Below are positions 46,092 through 57,105 of a stretch of DNA of 64,000 nt, one piece after another. Numbering within the stretch: position 1 is the stretch's first letter; the number at the start of each line of letters is the position of its first letter. The stretch covers positions 2,656,501 to 2,720,500 of the forward strand of contig JAUEDM010000007.1 in NCBI GenBank assembly GCA_033439685.1. The letters are read 5' to 3'. Made by a program: the position numbers and the translations under genes. The DNA comes from Apodospora peruviana (Eukaryota; Ascomycota; Sordariomycetes; Sordariales; Lasiosphaeriaceae). The notes below the pieces were generated by a model, which was not told the origin of the DNA, did no database searches, and saw only the letters and a program-made list of their open reading frames with translations.

Positions 46092-46346
46092 GACGGTGCG
46101 AGTTGTAGCGGGGTGAGGGTGTTTGTGCGTTTGCTGTGGCTTCGGTATTGGACGCTATCAGACATGCCGCTGAAGACTACCGTCTTCAGAAGTGAGGAGT
46201 ACGGCGGGAAGACGGAAACACAAGCCGGTTGGACGCATCGGGCTTGATGAGGCACAGATCAACAAACAAAGCTGGTAATCATCATTATAGCTAATATCAC
46301 ATACACAATCACAGACTTACAATCCTCAGAATAACAAGTTACATCC
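44565..46346. other. Intergenic, no gene seen
   Basis: Contains the membrane protein promoter and the CTG microsatellite at 46058-46090. The frames at 45069-45365 and 45515-45835 have no domains. Confidence 0.55.
46058..46090 (+). repeat. (CTG)11 microsatellite
   Basis: Eleven perfect CTG units outside any gene model. Confidence 0.9.
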
Positions 46347-48083
46347 TTACACGTTCGAAGAAGACCGACTGACTTCCTTCTCTTCCCTGATGACACTATC
46401 CTTCTCACTTCCACCGTCGGTCTCGCGATGGAACTCATACGGCTCCATGATCCCAACGCCCGGAACAGGAGAGAGCCAGCAGATGAGGTTGTAGATGATG
46501 AACCCGCCGCACAATCCTGCGATTATATCATGCATTAGTATCCCCCCCCCCTATATCAACTGCAGGACAGAGATCGGACTTACCAATTAGATAACTAACG
46601 CGGAAAATCCGAATCCACGCCACATGGATCTCGAACCCGCCAATCTTGGCCGCAAACCCGGGCAAGGACATCCAGATCAGACTCAACCACGTCAGGAAAC
46701 CCCTCCAGTGAAATCCCCACTGAAACCAGTAGATCGAACTCTTATCACCAATATACAGATCCGGAACCTTGTAGATCTTGCGCCGGACAGTAAAGTAGTC
46801 AGCAAGATAAATGCCAATAAGCGGCGAGATGAACAACCCAAGTGACCCAATAACCGTGATAAACGTCCCCGGACTGTTAACCAAATTCCACGGCGTGCTC
46901 GAAATCGCGATAACCGCAAGAATCAGACTACCGCGGCGGGCATTGATCCACTGCGGCAGGATCGAAGCCAAGTCCATCCCCGTCGCGACGGCATTCGACG
47001 ACACGTTGACCGCTAGCTGGGACAGAAACCAGCCCAGTCCGGCAAAGAAGGTCCCCGCCCGCGTGGTGGCGCTGTAGTCGACGACCTGAATATGCGCGAG
47101 CAGCGACATGGGGTTCCAGATGATGATTCCGTACAAGTCTTTTGACGCAGAAGTGACCAAGATGCCGACGATGGCCGCGATGGCCACAAACAGCGGCGAG
47201 GCCACGCACGCACCCAACCTCGCAGCAGCCGGCGTCTTGGTGTATCGCGACCAGTCGCTATGGCGAATGGCCACGCCCGTGTAGGTCGCCGCCAACGAAC
47301 AGATGGCCTGGAAGAACTGGAACGTTGTTTCCGCAGCACTGATGGCCACCGGCGGAGCCACCAGATTCCCTGCCCCCTTGTTTGCGGCCAAAGCCCAGAT
47401 GAACATGCCCAACATGGTCAACGTGACCCCGACAAAACTGACCAGAAAGAAGCTCTGCAGCTTGTAAGGCTTGACGAACAACAAGGCCACGAAAAACACA
47501 AAGTATATAATCGTGCCGATGAAGTCTTTTGTGGTGATGTTGGCGCTTTCCGGAAGAGTGTTGCGCATGTTGTGGAAGGACGGGAAGATGGCGGACAACA
47601 TGACGCGGATGGCGATGCCACCCCAGTATGACTGGATGCCCGAGTAGACAAAGTTGGAGAAGCATTTGAGTATGACGACGAAGTAGGACCCGTACATGCC
47701 GAAGGCGGCGCGCGACATCATCGGAAACCCGAGGCCATACTGGATGCCGAACTCGCCGCAGCCCCAGCAGACGAGGCCCGACACGGCTGCGCCGACGATG
47801 ATGGCTCCTATGGCTTGGCCTGCCGAAAGACCGGCGGCGATGGAGGCGCTGCCAATGGTCCAGTATGTTGCGGAGATGGCGGCCGCGACCCTTTGAAGGT
47901 GTTAGTGGTGTATAGAGGGGAGCTGAGAGGGTTAGGGGTGGCATACCAGAACCCGAAGTAGGATTTCTTCGTGAATGTTCGGTTCTCGGGTAGGACAGGG
48001 AGGATATCAGGGTTCGTCCATCGATCCGTTGGGCGGCCATGTTCGTCGTCTTTGATGCGGAGTTTGTTTAGGATGGCCGCCAT
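46347..48083 (-). CDS. NCS1 family permease (purine/pyrimidine/allantoin-type)
   Basis: Model: complement(join(46347..46516, 46584..47890, 47947..48083)), 537 residues. NCS1 proteins are 12-helix plasma-membrane symporters for nucleobases, nucleosides, hydantoins and allantoin. Seen: an N-terminal cytosolic 'RTFTKKSYFGFW' before helix one, 'ISATYWTIGSASIAAGLSAG', 'GFPMMSRAAFGMYGSYFVV', 'YSGIQSYWGGIAI', 'ATYTGVAIRHSDWSRYTK', 'VNVSSNAVATGMDLASILPQ', 'RRGSLILAVI' and 'PLIGIYLADYF'. The cytosolic tail is acidic/basic with serines, as in transporters controlled by endocytosis. All introns are short; the second one contains a C10 run on the plus strand (G10 in the transcript). It is the nearest gene to the aminotransferase/lamB/lamA group and may import the cyclic amide substrate, which is inference from position only. 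Confidence 0.9.
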
Positions 48084-49304
48084 GGTGAGTGGCTGAGAGG
48101 ACTCTGAAGACAAGGCGGAGTGCGTTTGTCAACTTTGTCTGCGGGCCTGTCCGTCTGCCTCTTTCTCTTCCTTTGTGGGTGATGGTCTGGATCTATAAGA
48201 TCCTTCAAGAGGCCAGCTGCCAAGTCTAGATGTTGATGACAGCCTGGGCTGAGAGATATGCACCCCAGACAAACACGGGCGGGTCTGGTGATACGTAAAG
48301 ATAGCGCCAACCTCAATTTGCCGTTCCAAGTCTCAGAATATCGATAACATTATTGATCCTCGGAAGCCGCCTAGCTGACTATTTCGGTGGGACCGCACGA
48401 GGTCACAGGGAGGGGTGTTCTCGGCCACGCGAGTTGCCAACTTCTGGTCAAAGGATCTGGGTGATAGTGGCGATCACGACCCTGTTCGGACGGAGGTAAG
48501 CCCAATATGGTATTTGCACTCGCAACGAAACATCGGGGATGTGCGGCAACGCGGGGGATGCGCGTCGTCGGGTTCGGGGGTGTCCTTAAGCTCCACTGCT
48601 CGTTAGCCGGCGTTATCATCATGGCAGGGGTCGTCTGGTCCGTATCCGCGGGATTGGATCCAGAGGATGTTTTATGGAGTAGTTTAGCCTGCAGTAGGGG
48701 ACGATTCATCACGGGCATGAGCCCACCCGTGAGCCTTGGCACCGGTATGACAGCCTTTTCTCGTCTTCACTTGGCAAGGACAAAGCTGTTTTGGATCCCG
48801 ATCTCGGCAGTCGCGTGCTTGTTCGAACTTCACAAAGTGTTGGGAGAAAATTTGCGGTAGAACTAATGCAAGACGCCTATAATCGGCTCGTAATCATCAC
48901 GGTCGGCTCTCTGTTCACGACTCCACACCTGGTCGTTTGCTGTCCCAAACTGGCACTTGGACTCGCGCCCTGCGGCGATCGGGGTATCTCTCTCCAGGGC
49001 TCCACTTACAAACGCTCGACAGCAAAGCACTCGCTGCCAAGTGCCAACGGATTCTTTGTGGAGATCACTGGAGGGCCGCCTGTAATCTACCAAGTTCAGC
49101 ATTGAATCAGGATAACGTAAACCATCTTTGTCCATTCAACTTCAGACTCGGGTTTCACAGCATGAAAACGAACATTCACGCGACTATACCAGGTCGATCG
49201 GACATCATTCCCTTATCTTGGCCACTTGCACCTCCGCTTCGCTCGGATCTCCTCCAAGTTGGCCTCATCATCGTCCCCCTCAATTATTATCCGAAGACCA
49301 CAAC
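48084..49304. promoter_or_regulatory. Divergent intergenic region of the permease and aminotransferase genes
   Basis: 1.2 kb between divergent starts. Short frames inside (48415-49105) have no domain and overlap the expected promoters. Confidence 0.4.
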
Positions 49305-50651
49305 ATGTCTTCGACTACTTCCATCTTCCACCGGTCCCTAGAGACCACCTACCCCGTCGCCCTCTCCGGCGACGGCGTATACCTCCTCACCAAATCCGGT
49401 CAAAAAATCCTCGACGGCAGCTCCGGCGCAGCCGTATCCTCCGTCGGCCACGGCAACCAGGAAGTAATTGACGCCATCATCCACCAAACCCAGGCCCTCA
49501 GCTTCGCACACACATCCTTCTTCACCTCCGACCCGGCCGAAGAACTCGCCAACTTCCTGATTACCGAGTCTGGCGGCCCATCCATCTTCTCAAAAGTCTC
49601 TTTTCTATGTTCCGGCTCCGAGGCGGTAGAAACCGCCCTCAAGATTGCCCGACAATACCACGTCTACAGAAACGAACCTGAGCGCGTCAACTTCATTGGC
49701 CGGGAGTATTCGTATCATGGCAATACCCTCGGCGCCTTAGCGGCCGGCAATAACCCCCCGCGGAGAGCAGTATTTGGACCCATCTTGAGTCAGGTGTTTC
49801 ACCACGTCAGTCGGTGTTTTTATGACGCCGACGGCGAGGGAAGAAGTGAGGAGGAATATGAAGATGCTTTGATCCAAGAGTTTGAAGACAAGGTCGAGCA
49901 ACTTGGACCGAAAACGGTGGCGGCGATCATTGTCGAGCCTGTGGGCGGTGCTACGCTCGGTGCGGCGACGCCGACGAAGACGTATCTGCCTCGGTTGAGA
50001 AAGCTCTGTGACAAGCATGGGATTCTGCTTATTTTTGATGAGGTCATGTGCGGCATGGGTCGCTGCGGCAATTACCACGCGTGGCAAGGGCTCGGCGGCG
50101 TTGCACCGGATCTGCAGACCATCGGCAAGGGATTGGGTGGAGGGTATCTGCCGCTTTCTGCTGTGCTGATGGGGCCCAAGGTGTATAGTGTCTTTGAGAA
50201 AGGCTCGAAGGCTGGCGAGAAGTTCACGAGTGGACATACCTTCCAGGGACATCCGGTTGCTTGCGCAAGCGCTATTGCTGTTCAGAGGATCATCAAGCGG
50301 GATTGTTTGATACCCAACGTGGTCAAGATGGGTCTTCGGCTGAGGATGTTGCTGGCTGATGGGTTCCCGGCTGAGCTTGTTGAGGGTGGTGCTAGGGTGC
50401 GCGGAAGGGGTTTGTTCCAATCTTTGGATTTTGGCACGGCTGGGACGAAGTTGGGTGGTCCGTTGGGCGCGGCGGTTAGGGATGAGGCGTTCAGGCTTGG
50501 TGCGGCGGTATACTTGTGTTCTTCTGCGGTGGATGCCGTGTTGTTTGCTCCTCCGTTTATCATCAACGCGGAGGAGGTCGGCAAGTTGGCGGACATCGTT
50601 CTCACTGCGTTGAGGAATGTCATTGCCACGAGAAGATTGCGAATGGGGTGA
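49305..50651 (+). CDS. Class III PLP-dependent aminotransferase (omega-amino acid type)
   Basis: Intronless, 448 residues. Class III aminotransferases move an amino group from omega-amino acids (GABA, beta-alanine, diamines, related amines) to an oxo-acid. Seen: 'GDGVYLLTKSGQKILDGSSG' near the start, 'VGHGNQEVIDAI', 'FLCSGSEAVETALKIARQYH' (phosphate-binding loop), 'REYSYHGNTLGALAAG', 'AAIIVEPVGGATLG', 'LLIFDEVMCGMGRCG' (Asp binding the pyridine nitrogen) and the Schiff-base Lys275 in 'TIGKGLGGGYLPLSAVLM'. The end 'DAVLFAPPFIINAEEVGKLA' is typical. An in-frame extension upstream to 49128 is not needed. Lying between an NCS1 permease and lamB/lamA, it is a good candidate for deaminating the omega-amino acid formed after lactam ring opening, as GABA transaminase does in Aspergillus; this role is inferred. 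Confidence 0.9.
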   Translation: MSSTTSIFHRSLETTYPVALSGDGVYLLTKSGQKILDGSSGAAVSSVGHGNQEVIDAIIHQTQALSFAHTSFFTSDPAEELANFLITESGGPSIFSKVSFLCSGSEAVETALKIARQYHVYRNEPERVNFIGREYSYHGNTLGALAAGNNPPRRAVFGPILSQVFHHVSRCFYDADGEGRSEEEYEDALIQEFEDKVEQLGPKTVAAIIVEPVGGATLGAATPTKTYLPRLRKLCDKHGILLIFDEVMCGMGRCGNYHAWQGLGGVAPDLQTIGKGLGGGYLPLSAVLMGPKVYSVFEKGSKAGEKFTSGHTFQGHPVACASAIAVQRIIKRDCLIPNVVKMGLRLRMLLADGFPAELVEGGARVRGRGLFQSLDFGTAGTKLGGPLGAAVRDEAFRLGAAVYLCSSAVDAVLFAPPFIINAEEVGKLADIVLTALRNVIATRRLRMG

Positions 50652-50986
50652 TTTGCAATGGGGTGAATGGGCACAGATAACTGAAGGTTGGCAGATACTC
50701 GCAAAATGTATGCTGTGATTTTGTCTTTTCCTGGTCCTCCTTTCTCATGTCACTCATCACCGTCAAGGAAACACAAAGCTGTTTGGGTCGTTCTTGTGTG
50801 ATAGTCCTTGTTATCTCGGCCATTAGAGCTCACCAGGGACACACCAATGTCGTAGACTAAAGCCAGAACCATCCTGTACAATCAAGGAGAGCGACATGCA
50901 GCACCACTTGAACGGGTACTTAACGGAGACATAGAGTCAATAATTGGGGGGTTTCTTTGACCTCAAGTATTTTATTTGCATGATTT
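50652..50986. other. Convergent intergenic region
   Basis: 3' ends of the aminotransferase and lamB genes; nothing else seen. Confidence 0.6.
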
Positions 50987-51868
50987 CTACTTCCTACCTG
51001 CTCCCGCCCCTGCCTCGTCCACCGCCGCTCTCGCCGCCTGCGCAGCCACAAGAGCACCAGGAAGATCACTATGAATACAGCACGTAAACGTCCGTCCACC
51101 AATCGGCACTTTGGCCTCATTCCCATTGATAGAAGTGACCATCTCCGTCGCGATAATCTTGTCCATCTTGGGCCTCATATCCGCCACGGGCACCCGTCCA
51201 GCAGTCCTGCACACACACAGTCAGTAGTCAAATCCTGCCGTCCCGACACACATGGAACGAGCTCACAAAATTGGCACAGTCTGCCCCTCGTCATCATACC
51301 ACAAATCCGGGAAAAACTCAGCCATGAACTCAATCCCGTGCTCTTTACACAACTCTTCATGAGCTGTCCCAGGTAGTCCAATAAACGGCACCCCAAAGGT
51401 CTTGATGGCTCGCATACAGGCGTCGCCAACCTTGGGATCGTCCTTGATCATGCGGTAGAGCTTGCCGTGCGGTTTGATGTGGTTCAGCTTCATCCCCTCG
51501 GCCGCCAGCATCGTCTGCAGCGCGCCAACTTGGTACAGAACCTGGCAGTAGAGGTCCTCTGGCGGGATGTCCATGAGACGACGCCCGAATCCTTCCTTGT
51601 CTGGGAGACCGGGGTGCGCGCCGACGGCCACGCCGTGTTTTTTTGCTAGTTTGACTGTTCTCATCATGATGGTTGGGTCGCCGGCATGGAAGCCGCATGC
51701 TATGTTTGCTTGGTCTACTAGGGGCATCAAGTCCTCATCTGGGCCCTATGTTTTGTGTTAATTTTGTCTTTGGTTGGGAGGTGGGTAGGGGGGGGTTGTT
51801 ACCATCTTCCAGGGCCCAAGGCCTTCGCCCATGTCACAGTTGACGAGCACTATCCTTTTGGCAGCCAT
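50987..51868 (-). CDS. lamB: LamB/YcsF family lactam-utilisation / 5-oxoprolinase subunit A protein
   Basis: Model: complement(join(50987..51206, 51267..51745, 51803..51868)), 254 residues, the normal family length. Bacterial PxpA of this family forms the ATP-dependent 5-oxoprolinase with PxpB and PxpC; Aspergillus nidulans LamB is needed for 2-pyrrolidinone use. Seen: 'VLVNCDMGEGLGPW' at the start (Asp/Glu of the NCDMGE motif), 'ANIACGFHAGDPTIMMRTV', 'VAVGAHPGLPDKEGFGRR', 'LNHIKPHGKLYR', 'EFFPDLWYDDEG' and the C-terminal 'CIHSDLPGA'. The conserved Asp and His residues needed for a TIM-barrel-like active site are present. It is divergently transcribed from lamA, the same arrangement as in A. 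nidulans. The first intron carries a C8 run in the transcript sense. Confidence 0.92.
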
Positions 51869-52561
51869 TTTGTGATTTGTTGTGTTGGACTTCAAGGTGT
51901 CTTTTCCAAGCTCAAGTAAGTTGAATTGGAACGTGAGATATGGACAAGATGTGAGTAAGAGTTCCGGGGCATGGATCTCAGGACTGAAGTCAACACTGAT
52001 CTTGATGCCCCTGAATTTGTATTAGGTGTTGTCCAGTCCGTCGGCTCCCCGTTCATATCTTATCCCACATGCACACTCGGCGGGTAACACGGCCACGTTA
52101 TCGAGACATGGGCAATCCATTATCCCAGCAACCGGGGTGAGCCCTAAACTAACTCCCTCCGGTTCGGATCCGCAGTGCCACACATCAGTCCGTCGACCAG
52201 TCCGGTCCAGGGGGATCCAGGAGGGTGCGAGTAAAACTGCCTATCTGGGCCTAGAGGCAGCTTTGGTGGAGACTGGGGATGCCAAGGAAGTTTGCCCCTC
52301 ACCTCCTCACCGTACCCCTCCCCCTTTTACCCCTGAATCTTTGTTTATCGCACGACGATGAAATGACCCGGGCCGATGGAATGGGAATCTCCACCTGCAC
52401 GCGTACGCCCAATAACTGCCGGCACCGGGGAGGTCCTCATTATGTGCATATCATCTCGGGGTAGCTTGAGGAAACCTATCGCCGCTTCATGAAGTTGAAA
52501 TAATTCTCCGAAATTCACCGACCATACCAGACACAAAGGTTTCATCGACTGGTGAAAGAAA
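51869..52561. promoter_or_regulatory. Shared divergent lamB/lamA promoter with a CGG-type element
   Basis: 693 bp between the two start codons. At 52160-52172 the sequence reads CGG-TT-CGG-AT-CCG, i.e. a direct CGG repeat next to an inverted CCG, the kind of site bound by Zn2Cys6 factors. Other CCGG/TCCGG triplets lie at about 52126-52205. Binding by the Zn2Cys6 protein encoded at 57106 is a guess. Confidence 0.4.
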
Positions 52562-55500
52562 ATGTTTGAAGCACAGGATATGCGGGTTCTCGTTGCGAAC
52601 CGCGGTGAGATCGCGGTCCGGTTGTTGAAGTCTTGCAAATCTGTAAGTTCAGGCTTTCAGCACTGAGGGAGCAGCAGCGTTGCTGACGTCCATCAAAGCT
52701 TGGGTTTCACTCCACGGCAATCTACTCAGAAGAAGATGGTAGGTTCCAGGCATAGATTTCTTGACAGAGAATGCAAACTCATCCATGTGAAACAGGCACA
52801 TCAATGCACGTACGGCAAGCCGATCAGGCCGTTCTTTTGTCTGGGAATGGCGTGCAGGCATACATGAACAGGTACGGATTATCTGCTGCTCTCACCTTTC
52901 CTCGGTTGTGCTGAGCTAACCCATGGTTCAGTTTAGAGATCGTGGACATATGCAAAGCACAAAGGATCAATGTAGTGATTCCGGGATACGGGTTCCTGAG
53001 TGAGAACAGCGAATTTGCACAGCTTCTCCAAGATTCAGGCATCCTGTTTGCCGGCCCACAGCCTCAGACGATTACAGAATTTGGCCTTAAACACCGAGCC
53101 AGAGAGCTGGCAATCAGAGCCGGGGTTCCGGTTGTCCCCGGCACACCCATAATAACAACAAAGGAGGAGGCGGCGAGAGAGTGCAAGAGACTTGGGTACC
53201 CGGTAATGGTAAAAGCCACAGCAGGAGGAGGCGGCATGGGCCTTTTTGTCTGCCGTGAACCAGAGAGCCTAGACGCAGCCATCGACACAGTCAAGAGCAG
53301 AGGCGCAGCGCTGTTCAAAGACAGTGGGTTCTTTCTCGAGAAATACGTTGAGAACGCAAGACATATTGAGGGTCAGATCTTTGGCAACGGCCAAGGGGAC
53401 GTCGCATGGATCGGAGAGCGAGAATGCTCGGTCCAGCGCCGGCATCAAAAGGTCCTAGAGGAGTCTCCTAGTCCGTTCGTGGTCAAGGATCCCCGCATCC
53501 GGGAAAAGATCAGAACCGCATCCGTGGCACTGGCCAGGTCGGTAAAGTACAGATCTGCTGGGACCATTGAGTTTGTCGTCAACGATGATGACGGAGAGGT
53601 TTATTTTCTGGAGATGAATACCAGGTTGCAGGTAAGTACGCAGCCCTTCCTATGCAAGACCCTGTCACGTATTAACGAGTGTGGGTACAGGTTGAACACG
53701 GTGTCACCGAACTCTGCCACGGGGTCGATCTCGTGAACATGATGCTGCTGCAGGCGCAGGCCGAACTGAATGGCGAGGGAGGTTTGCGAGCCGAAGAGCT
53801 TACTGAGATATCCTCACGGCCGCCCAAGGGCCATGCCATTGAGGTCCGGTTGTACGCGGAGAATCCAGCCGACGATTACAAGCCTTCTCCAGGCTTGTTT
53901 ACAGGTGTTTCTTTACCGCAAGGAGATGGTATTCGTGTGGATACATGGCTTGAAAGGGGGTCGGTTGTGACGCCTTTCTTTGATCCTCTCCTTGCCAAAG
54001 TCATGGCACATGCTGCCACCCGGGATGAAGCTCTGGCATCACTGAAGTCAGCCTTGGCCTCGACGTTACTCTGCGGGCCACCCACGAACGTCGAGTTTCT
54101 TCACGCTTTGCTCAGAGCTCCAGAAGTCTCCTCTGGTCAGACACTTACCAACACCCTCGACAGGTTCGTCTTTGAGCCTTGCGTCATAGACATCCGCGAC
54201 GGCGGTCTCTACACGACAGTACAAGATTACCCTGGCAGACCAAACCAACGGAGCGGAGTTCCCGTCTCGGGGCCTATGGACAACATCTCCTTTCGCATCG
54301 CAAACATGCTTGTGGGCAACCCCACCTCCACCGAAGGCCTCGAAATCACCTTCGGCGGACCAACAATCCTCTTCCGCCAAGACGCCGTCATCGCGCTCTG
54401 CGGCGCTGAGTTTGACTTCACTATCTCTGGCGAGAAGGCCACAATGTGGACACGGCACATGGTCAAGAAGGGATCCGAAGTCAAAGTCGGGTCCAATACG
54501 TCCGTCGGCTGCAGGGCATATCTCGCCGTTCTCGGCGGTCTTCCCAGCATAGGCGCATATCTTGGATCAAAGAGTACCACTCCGACACTGAAATGGGGCG
54601 GTTACCAAGGACGGACTTTACGTGCCGGGGATGTACTGCAGATGGACGAGGCAAGTTCTCGTCTTGCAAGTACGATGGAGTCATATACCCTCCCGGAAAG
54701 TTTGAGGCCGAAGATGGAGACTCTGAAAACGGTATATGCTTTGCCTGGTCCGTATGACACGGATGAGTTCATCACGCTGGCGGGGAGGGAGAGTTTCTTC
54801 AATACGGTTTGGAAAGTCAGTCCTAGTTCCAGCCGGGGTGGGATCAGGCTGGAGGGTCCAGCGCCAGAGTGGTCTCGCGAGTCTGGCGGTGAGGGAGGTA
54901 GCCACCCCAGCAATGTTTTGGGATATGGTTATCCATTAGGTGGTCTTTCGTTCACGGGAGACAGCGCGGTCGTCTTCACTGCCGATTCACCGGTGCAGAG
55001 CGGGTTCATTTGCTTGCAGACCGTCCTGGGCTGTGAGTTGTGGAAGATGGGTCAGTTGAGACCCGGCGATGAGGTCCGTTTCTCTCAGTGTTCTTGGGAA
55101 CAAGCTATGGATCTGGAGAAAAGGCTAGACCAGCAACTGGAACGTATCGTGGCAGCGGTTGTGTCCGGGAGGCTCTCTGACGGAGAACTGCCGGTCTCTC
55201 TTGAGATTGAACAACCAACGCCCGGAAACTCAATCCTGTACGAGCGACCTGCTTCTAATGACAGCCCCCGCTTCGTCCTCAGACAGGCCGGCGACAGTGG
55301 ACTCCTCTGCGACTTCGGGTCCCAGGTATTCGACCTCAACGCTCGTGTCCGGGCCCAACAACTCCTCCAACAGATCCCAGATCTGGCATCCCAAGGCTTC
55401 GAAAAGGTCACCCGACCGCACACCATGAGCGTATTCATCGCGTTCGACCCGTCAAAGATCTCCCAATCCTCGGCAGCTGCGATCTTAATCAACCTCGAAT

Positions 55501-56522
55501 CCAAACCATCGGTCACCACAACCTTCCCAAGTAAGACCTACTACCTCCCCATGCTCTTTGACGCAGAGGAGAACCACCGCGCCACGGAGCGGTACATGCA
55601 AACCCAACGACCATATGCCATATACCTCCCGGACAACGTCGACTTCATCCGCCGCAACAACGGACTAGCAACAAAAGATGACGTCCTAAACCTTGTTAAC
55701 GACACTCCTTTCGTGGTATTGGCCAGCTCCGGCCTGATGGGCCTACCCATCCTCATGCAAGTCGACCCGCGGAAACGGTTCACCGTGCCGAAGGCGAACC
55801 CGTCACGAACGTTTACTCCTGCCGGCGCGTTGGGTACAGGCGGTAATACCTCAAGCATATACCCGAGTCCGCAGCCCGGCGGGTACATGCTCTGGGGGTT
55901 GACGTTGCCGGGGTGTCCGTTCGATATCTTCGGGAATAAGCCCAACTATTCGCCTGACAGGCCGTGGCTGTTTGAACCTTTTGATCAGGTTGTCTACAAG
56001 TCTGTCTCTCGACAAAAGTTTGACGCTATTAACCGGCAATTTCAAATGGGCATGTACAAGATCGAAGTTGAGGAGTCGGTGTTTGATATGGCTGAGTATA
56101 ACAGGTTGGTGGAGAGCACGAGGGAGGAGGTTGCACAGATCCGGGAGAGGCAGGAACGAGCGGCCAGAATTGAACTGGACAAGGAGAATGAGCTGTTAAC
56201 GCGGTGGAGAGAGGAGCAAGCTGAGGCTGCGAAGGCGGGCCCGAGGGAGGTTAAGAGCAAGGATGCGCTTGATCCGAGATATGTGAGGGTTGTAGCGAGC
56301 ATGAACGCCAAGATCTGGAAGATTAACTTCTCTGTTGGGAGTGTTGTCAGGTCGGATGAGGTTCTGTTGGTACTGGAGGCAATGAAAATGGAGATTGCTG
56401 TCAAGGCGCCTGGGGATAGTGGTTCTTACAGGGTCGCTGCTGTTTTGAACCAGCCAGGGGAACTGGTGGAGCCTGGGGATGTGTTGTTTGCGCTTGACCC
56501 TGAGGTTGCGGGGACGGACTGA
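52562..56522 (+). CDS. lamA: Biotin-dependent carboxylase / KipA-KipI fusion (urea carboxylase-like, LamA)
   Basis: Model: join(52562..52642, 52699..52738, 52796..52871, 52932..53631, 53691..56522), 1242 residues. It has the urea-carboxylase layout without an allophanate hydrolase. A biotin carboxylase domain (1-~450) shows 'VLVANRGEIAVRL', the ATP-grasp glycine loop 'ATAGGGGMG', 'GDVAWIGERECSVQRRHQK' and 'EMNTRLQVEHGVTE'. An AHS2/KipA (PxpC-like) domain follows from ~480 (GGLYTTVQDYPGR), then AHS1/KipI (PxpB-like) from ~800 (FVLRQAGDSGLLCDFG), a helical linker, and a biotinyl domain with Lys1198 in EAMKMEI. With LamB it contains the parts of an ATP-dependent lactam or 5-oxoproline ring-opening enzyme. 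In A. nidulans lamA and lamB are divergent and needed for 2-pyrrolidinone use. True urea carboxylase activity is the alternative, but the lamB neighbour argues for a lactam. Confidence 0.9.
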
Positions 56523-57105
56523 GAATTCCTCTTGTATAAAATGAATCAAGTGGAATGAAAAAGAAACTTTTGTAAACAAACCCCTTTTTTGGCAACCGCT
56601 TTTTGGCTAAATAGACTGGATTCTCTTTCAACTCGTGGATACCTGAGAACGCGACTTTCAAACAAACTGTGACAATCAGGAGGCACTGCCGTATCTCTGG
56701 CGGCAACAAGCCATAAACCACCTACGTAGTACCAAGAGATGAGCCAGATGCCCAAGCCCAAACCCCGGAACCGGGAGGATGGACAGACGGAGGCTTTATC
56801 TCCAAGTCCAGTCTAGTCAACATGTGATCAAAAACTAAAGCATCTTTGGCTTAGGGCCTGGAGGTTTATCGGGTCTTCTCCCTTTATTTCTCCGCAGTTT
56901 CCACATTTATCTCCAGACTTCAATAAGGTCCCATGTCCCAGCTAAATACCTACCACAACTTTCTTCTTATCAACCCACCACAACCCAACGACCAACCGAC
57001 TCACATATCAATCGACCCGTAAAATTCAAGTAAAGACTCATTATTTCAACTTATTTGCCCTTCTGATTCCAGTGACAACACGGCGCCTTCGCTGTTGGCG
57101 TAGGT
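56523..57105. other. Intergenic; promoter of the Zn2Cys6 gene
   Basis: Terminator region of lamA and the CA/CT-rich leader of the regulator gene; no ORF. Confidence 0.55.

Noticed and set aside
46038..46247. Cys-rich frame over the CTG repeat
   Set aside because: Product of reading the microsatellite out of context; no gene evidence around it.
47258..48040. 260-residue minus-strand frame overlapping the NCS1 permease
   Set aside because: Out-of-frame shadow of the permease on the same strand, Arg/His-rich and without hydrophobic helices.
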